In this document: positions 12,761-24,700 of the stretch, one piece after another | Layout of the letters: each line of letters opens with the position of its first letter | How positions within the stretch are numbered: position 1 is the stretch's first letter | Source: Cinnamomum chago | Lineage: Eukaryota > Streptophyta > Magnoliopsida > Laurales > Lauraceae | NCBI GenBank assembly: GCA_038049695.1 | Contig: CP142452.1 | Location: 72,917,501-72,981,500 of the forward strand | Reading direction: 5' to 3' | Length of the DNA: 64,000 nt | Notes under the pieces: generated by a model | Seen by the model: the letters and a program-made list of their open reading frames with translations, nothing else | The model's database searches: none | What the model was told of the DNA's origin: nothing | Position numbers and translations under genes: made by a program

Positions 12761-15700
12761 ACTATCATGCAAAAATGAAGGAATACAGCCAGCCATAGCC
12801 TCTTTTTTTTTTGGGATTTTGCAAAAGAAAAAAAAAAACACGAGGTGACTGCTGGACCGAAAAGGTCATTTTAAATGACCTTGCATCAAATCAGTCATTT
12901 TGCCCGAAAACGTTATTTTTTTTTTGAACATTTTCTACTAACGTCCCTATTGACCTTTGTTTTTCAATGTTAAGGGTCCATAGAGACCCAGCGGTCCATC
13001 GTAACCTTCATAGAACTCTCATTTACTTTGTTTGTAGGGTCTCAGTCGACCTTTATTTGTAATGTTATAGGTCTCTATCGACCCTGCAGTGTATGCTTAT
13101 AAATGCACGAAACTCATCCCTCATTCCATATTCTTGGAAAAAAAACGACCATGCTCGACTTGCTTCCCCTCAGTAGGATATTCCCACCTCTTGAAGACCA
13201 TTAAAGCCACATGTCATTGTTTGGTGGAGAACATTAAAGTGCATATTCTAGGTGGAGAAGAAAGTAATTGATTATCTTCAAGCCCAGTTCTGGGTAGACC
13301 ACCCCAACAGGGAAAAAAAAAAAAAAAAAGTTGCCAAGACCAACCTGTGATTCTTCGTTTTGTTTTAGGGCATGGGCATGTTTAAATAAGCAGATCATAG
13401 ATTATTATAAGCTGTAGAAAAAAAATTCTACGATGGTTACATGAGGAAACTAATGAAAGGTAAAGGTGTATATAGACCAAATTCACCCTTTTTCCTTACC
13501 CCAATTTCAGATCCAAAATCGTCAAAATCCCCAAAATTCAGGTGGAGAGAGGGTGAGCTGGAGAGAATGCAAGACAATAGAGGGACTTTGGTTCCGGTGG
13601 AGAGATTGAGAGCTAGAGAAAGAGCAAGGACGGTGGGAGAGAATGGGAAAGAGAAAAGGACGGAGAGGTCGGCGGGAGACATAAGGAAAAGTCTTTCACA
13701 CAGCGAGCACGATATGGGGAAAATGTCTCTAGGTCTGTGGGGGTGGTTTGCACGATTTGTTGTGAGCGAATCGATGGCTGGAGATGGGAGCACAGGGTGG
13801 AGACTTTTTGGATCAAGCCAGAGAGAGGGAGAGTTGCAGATTTTCTGGATCTAGCTGGAGATGGGAGTTATGTGAAGGTTACAATGGACCATAGGCTCAC
13901 TAGGGACCCTTAACATTGAAAAACAAAGGTCCATAGGGACGCTAGTTGAAAATGTTAAAAACAATTACGTTTTCGGGTAAAATGACTGATTTGGTGCAAG
14001 GTCAATTAAAATGACCTTTTCGGTCTAGTGGTCACCTAATGTGTTATTTATTTTTTATTTGTTTTTGTAAAATCCCCTTATTTTTTTAGTTATAAAACAG
14101 AATTCACAGGGGTGATCTAAGGGTGTCAATCGTGCACGGCATGGATAAAATTTGGCACGGCATGGATAAAATTTGGCACGGCTGGGTTTCGTGTCATTCT
14201 TAGGGTTTTGGGCTAAAAAAATACAAGTCTTACACTAAAAAAAAATTAAAAGATACACACAAAGAAGAGCATAACACACAGATTTAAGCGGTCAAACTCG
14301 ACCTACTCCACTAAGAAGAGAACCATTTGGATTTTTTCTACTTGAAGGTTGATTACCTTCGATTACCTTCAAAACCTTTACAATTTTTGTGGATAATAAA
14401 AAAAAAATAGGACTATTTTTTTTATATTTACACTAAAGAAAAGGAAAAAAATTATATTTGTAGTTGGGTAATGTATTCCCTTGGATCATAATCTTCAATT
14501 TCTGCCATCTCCTACTTTCTCTTGTCAGCCAAATACTAGTCTTATAGGCAAACACAACACTCCATAGTTTCTTCCACTAATTTCGTCCTCCTGTCATCCA
14601 CTACACGTCCACCAGCACTAAAAGCCTATTCCGACTTCCGATGCTACATTAAGACATTGAAATTGTTAGTAGATCTTGAGCCATGGTGGATAACACTGGA
14701 AATTTGCTTTCCACTAGGCTAAAATGTCAAAACTAGATGCGTTCTGCATCTCCAATACACCTGAGTCAAGATATGAGGATAACTCCATCACAATATGACT
14801 TGAGGTGGAGGATCTGCCCATTTTGCGATAAAGGACATCCCAAGAAACTCCACCTGATTACTGGACTTGTTAAGGGGCCACAGTAGCCCCTAATGTACCC
14901 ATTTGGGTACAATGGAATTGAAAAATTGATTGTAAATATGATCTTAAATTTTCAAAAGTATTTAAGTTTTCACTTTCCATATTATTATTTACTTTTTCAA
15001 GAAAAAATTGTACACCACTTAATTTTAACCTAGAATCTAATTTAGTAGCCAAAGTCATTGGAGCTTTTCTCTGATATTTATTAAAATTTTCTTCCATTTT
15101 TTTGTAAATGTTCTTAAGTAGATCATGATTTCTATATTTTTAAAATGTAAACTAATTTCAAGAAGAAAGTTTAGAGATTTGTTAGAGATGGGATAATACA
15201 CTCTAGAGAAAAATAATATTGCATTATAAAAAAATTATAATAAATCTCTTATTTCTTGACACAAATCCCAATGTACATCAATCATCAAGTAGCCTTGTTT
15301 ATGAAAAGCACAAAATTCATTAAAAACTTATTTTCTAGAAATAGCCTTATTTAACAATTCTTTCATAGAATTCCATCTATGTTCAACATTCGAATTTAAG
15401 ATATATCTAACAATATTTTTTATTTGTTTTATTATAATTGAAATACTTTTTAAATCAACTTGGACAATGAGATTTAAGCTGTGACATATACATCTATTTT
15501 GAAAAATAGATCCATCGATCAAATTTGAAAGTGGCATCATAGTTTTCATCAGGTCAATAGCCACTATATTATTTGTTGCATTATCTAAAGTTATAGCTAA
15601 AACTTTTTCAAAAATATTATATTCTTGAAGTTTTTCCTAAATATGGACCTTATTCTTCGGCCAGTGTGTGCCATTCAAGTTAAGAAAAAGTTATAATTAG

Positions 15701-18700
15701 TTTATTAATAACCCATTTTCCATCTATATTATGGGCAGTTATACAAAGAAAGTCATCGCCACTTCTAGCTTGCCATACATCTGTAGTTATAGCTATTCTA
15801 CTAGGAATATTTGTTAAGATTTTTTTTTTTTTTTTTTATATTTTCCTTTTCACTTTGCCACAATCTAATAGCATCATTTCTAACGATATTTCTAGAAATC
15901 TTTTTAGATTGAGGACCCATCCAGAGCTCTTTCAATCATGGAGAACACTAACTAGGATTCCCAGGGGCAAGGAATTATGGAGGCTGACTTTCCTTGCTGT
16001 TATTTGGACAATATGGAAGGAGAGGAACTTAAGATGCTTTAAGGGTGTTGGTAATAGTGATAGCTCATTGGTGGAGAAAACAAAGTTTTTGGTCGCGCAG
16101 TGGGTGTCTATCAATCCGTCTTTCAAGAGCTATTCTTCCGAGCAAATTGTGATGCATTGGAAGGAGTTCGCTCTCCCCCTGTTAGGGACAAATTAGTCTA
16201 GTTTAGTGGATTGTTCTAGCTTTTTTGGTTTCCTTGTTTTCATGCTTTTGCTTGTCAGTATATTTCTCTTGTACTAATTGTGTGTTTTTAATGAAAGTAG
16301 CCATTCAAAAAAAAAAAAAAAAAAAATTGTGGACATAGGGCATCTTGGATGAATTCTTCAAAAAACTCATTTTCAGCAAAAGCAAAAGGTGATTCAACTA
16401 GTACAATCATTTTTACAAGTAATGTCTATGATTAACAACATTATAAGAAAAAACTCCTAAACTACTACCACTAGTTGAAATTTGGGTCTGTACCCCTAAC
16501 CCCACTTCCCCTTGGGTCCTCGGAATATGTTTGGGTTCATAAACATCCATATGCCTTTTCAAATGGCCGGTACTGCCACCCTATAATATCAGGATATTTG
16601 TACAAGCCCAACGTATCTGTATCGGACCAATACGACACTTGTATTGGTACCTAATACTGCACCGATACTTCCAGGGAACTTGTTTAACATATCTTCCTTA
16701 TAAAGTCCTTTACTTCATATAGTTTTTTTTAATATTTTTACTTCTCACCATAAAAATTGCTAGAAAGAGATGAAAGCAATGATAATTTCATTGATTCAAA
16801 AGTGATCTAAAGAAAAAATTAAGACACCCGTATCTATATTCGTGTCTTAGATTTTCAAAAGTGAGAAGTCGTATCCACGATTCCCATATCAATGTCCGTC
16901 TCCATATCCGTATTTGGGCATCATAGCTGCCACCTGAACCGGCAACATAAATATTACCACAACATTTACATTTTGCCTTATCAATCTCTTTTTCATTTTT
17001 ATCTATAACCTTAAAAGCAACATATGATTCCCAAACTTTAGAAGTTCTGGGTCTCTTAGATGTTGTACGGGAACTACTAGCTTCTACTTGGACTTCTTCC
17101 TCCTCTTCTTCTTCTACTCGCACAGTATCGTCTTATTCCCCTAAATTAACAGAAGAAAACTCTTGGGGAAGATTTCTTGAAGGTTGTCTAGCCATATTCA
17201 ATAAATTAAATTTGAAAAAAAGAAATATAATTATAGTAATAGAGATTTTTGTGATAACAAATATAAGGGGAGAATATGAACGTTAATATGGCGCAGCTCG
17301 GATCCATGATCGACAAATAGATCAATCTCCGAAGGATTGATCGAATCCAAAGATGGATTCCTGCCACAAGGGCAAAAGCATAACCTTGAAACCATCCATG
17401 AAACTCATGATGAACTCAAGCAATTGTATTATTAACTGAAGTGGGCATGTCTACTACAATGAAGGGCTCCTCTATATATGGTGTATCGGGAGTTCTAAAT
17501 AAGAAAGCTACCAATTCTGATCAAATATTGCCTAAAATAAAATAGGAAACTCACTAATATTAATCCTAATCAAATCAAACTACTTAATAATACTTCATAA
17601 CTAAATGGATGTCCCGTTGGGTCTATGGACTAGACCCAATGGGTTGGCCGACCTATTGTCTGGCCGGCATCATAATATAATATATTATAGACTACATAGA
17701 AATATGAAATCTCAAATAAATTTAAATGAAATAAATACCTCAAAAAATTTGAAGGCCCCTTAAATCTTGTCTCTTAATGACTTGATCTTTGGCCCCCCCA
17801 AAAACTTCTTAGAAATATGAATAGAGAGAGATTTGGATGCTTTGAGAGAGTTAGAGAGTGTTGAGAAATGAAAATGAGTTGTTGACTTTGGTGGTGAGAA
17901 ATAAAAATGGGAGGTGATATTTATAGGCCTTTAAAATATCAAAATGACCTCTAATGCCTAAAATATGACTATTTTATGGTTGTTGTATGGTTTTTTTTTT
18001 TTGGGGGGGGGGGGGTTTGCGCGCGCGCGACGCGGGGCCTGTGCAGAACGGCCCATTTGACACCTCTAGACTGATCCCACGTAGATGGGATAAAGTTATG
18101 ACGATGATGATGTGTGAATGTTAGATGAAGTAAACACTCGTATATATATTGAATAACAAATGCAACAAACATTAACAATAAATACCATTTTAAAGATTTG
18201 CATTAGTTAGAAAAATATAGTAAATACCATTTCAAGTCTTCTAATGGCGGCTATTAAAGAAATATAGATTCCAGATTTTATCAACATCAATCACAAAAGC
18301 AGGAAAAAAGAGAAAAAATTGTAAGTAAACAACAAACAAACGTGTAATCGCATTAAGGATCTCAACAGTTAAGAAAAAGACATCCGCCTTATCTAATAAG
18401 TAGTGAACTCACCACTTCACGGACTTCCTGTTCAAAAAGTTTTGCAGCAGCACTAGGACTGAAGTTCGTTACCACTTGCAAGCTGACTTCATCACCTCTT
18501 CCCATCAATTCATAGGCTTCTGAATGCACCTGGTGGCATGAGTTTACAAATGTGGGCCATCTTTTTTCGAAGGTTTCCTTTATGCGTTTCCCTTCACAAG
18601 CATTACTAGAATGTAACCATGTCAAATATTCCCCAAGTAGTTTCTGAAATGTCAAAGTTCATTTAATGAAAGATGCATGTAAGTAAAGGTCAATAAGTTA

Positions 18701-21700
18701 TAAAAGGAAAAAAAAGAATCTAGAAAGTATATCCCAGATGTCGATTGGTGCAAATATTTTAAGTGCTTAAAGTGAAATGTACCACAGCTCTACTGCACAT
18801 AGCAGTTTGCAAGGACCCAAACAAGATTAAAACTATTTGCTGTACAACAATGCCAAACCATTATCATATTCACTACATGTAAAAATTTAGGGACAATGAG
18901 AACAGGTACCCCATGATGGTGTGCAGTTGTATGGAAAAGTTTGGCCCTCCATACAACATGCAATGAGCTAAGTTACAATATGACTAACCAACATAAACAA
19001 CAGAAATTGAGAAGAAAGAAATGGTGTGGTCAAACATCATCACTACAACGCGTGCAACTACAAATGGCATTTGTTACATTGTGACCACATTTATAGGACA
19101 AAAATGAACTCATTAAGCCATAAATCCTTTTTATGAAGGTGAGTTGTGTAATGACATTCAACAAGTGAAAGTTTTCAGACTAAAATCCACCTATGAGCAA
19201 TCCAAACCTTCACAGACCTAGCTTACTCTGAATTGAAATGCATGCCAACTGATATTCATTTTTTCTTAAAAGGTAAAAGAAACTTTATTTTAGAAAAAGA
19301 AATACAGCAACAGAAGAATCCCAGTAAAGCATAGGAATTGCATTCCATTCGCCCTGCATGTATTTTTGTAATTCAATCCAAGAGCATTGGACCAAAGTGA
19401 TATTCATTGGATTGACTTGCAAAAAGACATCCAGGATGGCTGGAATGCAATTTTCAAATATTAAGTTAAATGATCCCTATCAAGTTGAAAATATGCTTAC
19501 TTGTACACCAGAAAGTGCAGGACTGATAATTTCATTTTGAATACTTAAAGTGGCAGGCATTGAACCAGAGTTCTCCCCTTTGAAGAAGTATGAGGCAACA
19601 AGATCAATATTTGACAGTTGAAGAGTAGATTCTGTAAGCTTCACTGCACGGGCCTGTGCTGTCTTAATCTGCAAGTTATTATACAAATTCGTATCACTCA
19701 CAGGTTCAAGGTTCTTATCTTCTTTTTTATGGTCAATAAACGCAGGTTAGGTAGGGTCATTGCTTTGGAACTTTGGTACAATAGTAAAAGTCTTGGGTGC
19801 CATAGGTGATAACGCAGGTTTGAGACCTGTGAGCAGCCACTTAGTGCAAAATTGTCAAAGGTAAGGTCTATCTTCAGTCTGGACCCTCCCAGGACCTTGC
19901 TTCGACGGGACAGCACTGGGTGATGACCTTTTCTTAAACGCACTTTAGGTGAAGTGTTCTAAAAGGATTTTTTCTTGATAACCAATAACACCAAAACCAA
20001 AAGGCTAACCTATTAGTAAATGGCACAAGATTTGATATCAAACACACCACCCCCTCAAATGGGAAGGTGTTCAAATTTGGAACCCAACAAGACTGACCAG
20101 CCAAAACAGATAGAGGTAACTTTTGACAACCACTTACTCTTAAAGCTTTGGCTCCACATGGAAACATACACTCAACACCCGTCATGGGACAGCACTGGGT
20201 GATGACCTTTTCTTATACGCACTTTAGGTGAAGTGTTCTAAAAGGATTTTTTCTTGATAACCAATAACACCAAAACCAAAAGGCTAACCTATTAGTAAAT
20301 GGCACAAGATTTTATATCAAACACACCACCCCGTCAAATGGGAAGGTGTTCAAATTTGGAACCCAACAAGACTGACCAGCCAAAACAGATAGAGGTAACT
20401 TTTGACAACCACTTACTCTTAAAGCTTTGGCTCCACATGGAAACATACACTCAACACCCGTCATGGGAGAATACAGGGGCTCTGCAAAGGAATCACACCT
20501 TTCATGGGAGAATACAGGGCACAACACCCTCGAGGCTTCGAACACTCGACCTCCCCTCTAATACCATGTTGACGACCATTTACTCTAAAAGCTTAAGCTT
20601 TTAGAATGGCTTCCTGTTCAAGAGGGGGTGTTGATATAAATTGTTATGCCGTTCGCTAACAGCTCAAGCTTTTCGTATTTCTGGTTATTAACATGGTTTG
20701 AAAGCTAGATGTTACAAGTTTGAAACCCCTGGTAGGCATGTTACCTCCATTTGTCTGTCTGGTCTGTTCTGTTCCGTATGTTTGTTGGGTTTCGAATTCA
20801 AACGGCCTCCCCCTCCTGCTCGGGGGGGGGGGGGGGGGGGGGGGGGGGTTTGTGTTGATATAAATTGCTATGCCATTCACTAACAGCTCTAGCTCTTGAT
20901 GTTACTGGTTATTAACGATAACAAGACTCCCAAGGGGTTTGAACTCGTTGCCTCTGGCTCTGATACCATCATGATAACCTATTAGTGAATTGCACAAGAA
21001 TTTATATCAACATACATGAGCATAGACAACATGATTTATTTGTGATCCATAACAATGACTGAAATTTCATGACCTAGAAGGGTTAGTTTGAAGAGAAAGA
21101 TACCAGGGAGAAGGTCTGTTTCCTCCATGAATGGCTCTCTCTTTCTATCTTCATTGCATACTCCTTCACAGTGCTAATTATTTCCTTAACTGAAATTAAA
21201 TCCTGTCTTGCATATTCACATTCTTGCCTCACGAGTGTGTCGCAAGCAGACAGTAATCTGTCTGAAATTGCAATTGGTGTTTCAAGTTTAAGTCTCATTC
21301 TTTCAATTCCTGTTTCTGTGGATCCATCCAGAAAGCTGTAAAGGAATGTTTCAAGTTCATGAAAGCCGCTGGTCTTCCAACGAGGATCATTAGACAACAA
21401 CTCTTCATAACTTTTTTCAACGTTTAATGAAGCAGAAAGTTTTGCCTTGAGTGCAGACCGTGCAGATACAGGGAACAAGATTACATGTTCAGTGTTCAAC
21501 AGCTTCTGTGCATTCTCTTTAATGAATGCAGTGGCCTCTTCAAGCTACACCAAGGTCAAGAAAATGGTTCAGAATCAGCAATAGCAGTGTGCACCACATG
21601 AAAAATTAGATTAATAAAAGAAATAAAGATTAAGGATGTTCCAGTCTGAGAACAGTCATTTCATAAAAAAATGGAATTGATTTGAGGGGTGAAGAGTGAA

Positions 21701-24700
21701 GGGTCAGTGAAAAATATGTGGAAGTGACCACCAATTTTCCCACCTTTGATGTTTACAGTTTCTCATCCTCTCTCCTATGAGTGAATCCCACCACATGGAA
21801 AATTTTAATGATCTTAACTGTTGGCCCTGCTCCTTTCCCCATATCATCTGCCTTTCACCCCTCTCCAACCCCTCCACTTTCCTATGTAAATGATATGAAT
21901 ATGTCAAACATCCCCATAAAGGTATCAGTTATTCAGTAGGCATGGCACTCATAAATGCAGAAATGAACCTCGCTGTTATTCTGATAGAGATCAGATTTAT
22001 TCAAAACAAACACGACCCTCTTCTTCCACTGCTGAACATAACGAAGGAAAGAAACCTGGAAGGAATTTGCAGATGAGCCTGGAATTAGCTTTAAGAAAAA
22101 AGATCATACACTTCAAAATCGTGCCGAGTAATATAATTATTTACTTAAAAAGTATCAAGTCGCCAACCTATTTTCAATTTGAACACATGAAAAAGAGGAA
22201 GATGAATAAGAGTACAGATATATACATACATAGGATGTGTTCTCATGCAAGAGAACTGCTTGGGTACACCTGGAGCACCACAAATCATGATAGAGGAACA
22301 AATCAAATGATCCAAGTGAGACCACCCGAATATGAAATTTCAAGTCAATCCAATGATCCAAACATTTAATTGATAGCCCACAAGTTTAATGTTTTTGTTA
22401 AACACTCGTCACACTAGAGGATCATTGCTTTGGTGCAATGGGAAAAGTCTCGGGTGCCATGCACGACAACGCAGGTTCGAGACCTGCGAGTAGCCACTCT
22501 GTGCAAAATTTCCAAAGGTTAGGTATGTCTCCAGTCTAGACCCTCCTAGGACCTTGCTTCGGCGGGACCGCACTAGATGATTACCTTTTTTTACTTGTCA
22601 CACTAGATCCAACGATCCAATCCATTTGGGTTGGTCCAAACTCTATGGGATCCATGACATATAGTGGCCCATTCAGATTGATCATATAGTGGGCCCAATG
22701 GGTATCTCGCACGGTAAGACCGTGTGAGACATATGCATAGGAGTAATATATTCTCCCATGCGCATTTTTTTTTTTGGGTGTAACAGTGCACACCCCATAG
22801 TGAGGCCCACCTAATCACCCATCTGAATGGACCACACAAATGGGACCCCCCTGAATTGCACCAATCCCATTGTTTATACCCACGCTAATGGACTACAGTG
22901 TTGGATCGACGGTCCTTTTTTTTAAGGGGCGAAAATTATGGCCATTGATGAAGGGGTTAGGATGATCAAGTGGGCCCCACCATCACCACCACCATCATCA
23001 AAGCCTTGTCCCAACTATGTTGGGGTCGGCTACACGAATTCTATAGCTTCCATCATGGCGGGCATAGCGGTGTTAGCATTTATCGGCGCTCACATCTGTA
23101 GCAGCCTGTAGCGGCTGCTACACCGCTACGTAGCGGGTGGGGGCAGTCAACCACCTTCTCCACTTTTTTCACTTTTCGCTATTGTAAGTTCTTCCTACTG
23201 CATCCCTTGCTCAAGTCTTCCTAGAATAACTCTAGAATCATCAAATCTAAGCATTAACACACAAGAATCAATCATTCTAAGTTTCCAAACTCAAAAGCTT
23301 CTCATCTAGGTACGTTTTGTTTTTGGATTTTATGCTATTTTTTAGTTTATTTCTCTTTTATTCCATGAATCACATGATAATGACTTGTTATTGTTAGATC
23401 CGTGTTTCCCTTTGATCAAGCACACATATTTTTATGTTTTTAATTTCTTTTTATTTTTTTATTTTTTGAAAAAAATTGTTTTTACTCATGGAAAACCCAT
23501 CAAACAACTTGAAAATGGCCCATAAATGTTAGATCTATGTTTCCCATAGATCAATCCCACATATTTTTTGCGTTTTTTGAATTTTTGAGCTTTCTATTTT
23601 TTATTTTATTTTTTGAAAAAAAAATATTTTTTTGAAAAAAATATATTTTTGACTAATGGAAAACCCATCAAATGACTTGAAAATGGTTCCTAAATGTTAG
23701 ACCCATGTTTCCCATAGATCAATCCCACATATTTTTGTGCTTTTTTATTTTTTATTTTTTGAGAAAAAAATTTACTAATGGAAGAGCCATCAAATGACTT
23801 AAAAGTGATCCCTATATGCTAGACCCATGTTTCCCATAGATCAATCCCACATTTTCTTGTTTATTTTTTTTAATTTTAACATATTACTTTCTGATATTTT
23901 TTAGGTATTCTATTGTGTCAAAGTTGAGAGAAAATGCTGCGTGATATTGATTCTGCAACCAAATCCCAAAGCCTCACTACCATAAGTAAAATCCCCCAAT
24001 TTCCCAAAACATCATAAATCCTAAAACCCTAAGTTTCCCCAAAGAAATATATATCCAGGAACCCAACCCAAAAACCCTCACTAACTCCATCTCAAACCCA
24101 CACTGTACCCCCTTACCAAACACAACCAAGACCCTCTAAAACCCTAATAATGACACACCAGCCTAAACCCCAAACGACCGAACTTAGTCAACCCCCATCC
24201 ACAGGCTTCTTCCTTCCAAACCCCACCCCACCCCTTATTGATCACCTACAGCTAAAGGTATGCAAGCACTATCACCCCTTATTTTGTCCATTGATTAATG
24301 ACAGTCAATGAAGTCCAAGTACAACATACCCCTGTCAAGTTACTTCTGCTATTAGTAAAGACTACAAGGACACAGTGTGGTGCAGCATACCATGGCTAGT
24401 GGAGATCTTTTACTTGGAAGACCGTGGAAGGACAACAAGAATGAACTCATGGAATGCAGGACAATGCATACATCTTTACTCACGATGGAAAGGCCGTCAC
24501 ACTACATCCTACAAAGCCAGAACCACCAAAGAAAGGATCAACATCACGTATTACAAAAGAAGTGCTTCAAGTAAGCCATGCATATAGAGGCAAGGTAGAT
24601 AGAAATCGAGTTTGAAGTCAAACTCTCCTGCAACCCAGGGAGAATGCTACAAAGCTTATAAATTGTTGCAACAAGACTCATGGCCTACATGTGGGAACTA

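Larger units (their letters stand above)
14480..17200 (-). pseudogene. Broken hAT transposase with BED zinc finger
   Basis: Coding remnant of the hAT element. From N- to C-terminus (right to left) it has an acidic leader plus SKVWESYVAF and the CKCCG half of the BED finger near 16.93-17.12 kb. The other half (GHLKRHM) is near 16.56 kb, separated by the inserted MITE. A block beginning VESPFAFAENEFFEEF is near 16.35 kb, its continuation KKISRNIVRN is near 15.9 kb across the inserted LINE, and the catalytic-core and hATC blocks follow to about 14.5 kb. In-frame stops and frameshifts occur in several places, so it cannot make active enzyme. Confidence 0.8.
14118..18068 (-). mobile_element. Near-complete hAT (Ac-like) transposon, decayed, in FZL intron 9
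   Basis: The ends are inverted: TAAGGGTGTCAAT on the left and, reverse-complemented, TAGAGGTGTCAAAT on the right. They are flanked by the 8-bp imperfect target duplication GGGTGATC (14110-14117) and GACTGATC (18069-18076). Eight bases is the hAT hallmark. Minus-strand remnants appear in order. A BED zinc finger (CKCCG, then GHLKRHM) is at 16.5-17.1 kb. Transposase core blocks (SRIAITTDVW, TAHNIDGKW, NRCICHSLNLIVQ, EHRWNSM) are at 15.3-15.8 kb. A C-terminal dimerisation block (FSAGGRVVDDRRT) is near 14.6 kb. Stops and frameshifts disrupt the gene. A LINE fragment and a MITE are inserted inside it, and 17.29-17.70 kb may be a further insertion. Confidence 0.85.

Noticed and set aside
13441..13854. 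137-codon frame inside the long-TIR element as a captured host gene
   Set aside because: Basic, low-complexity translation with no recognisable domain; no evidence of capture.
22430..22500. Functional tRNA gene suggested by the GGTTCGAGACC box
   Set aside because: No cloverleaf can be closed and the sequence is bounded by an 11-bp target duplication; it is the head of a SINE.
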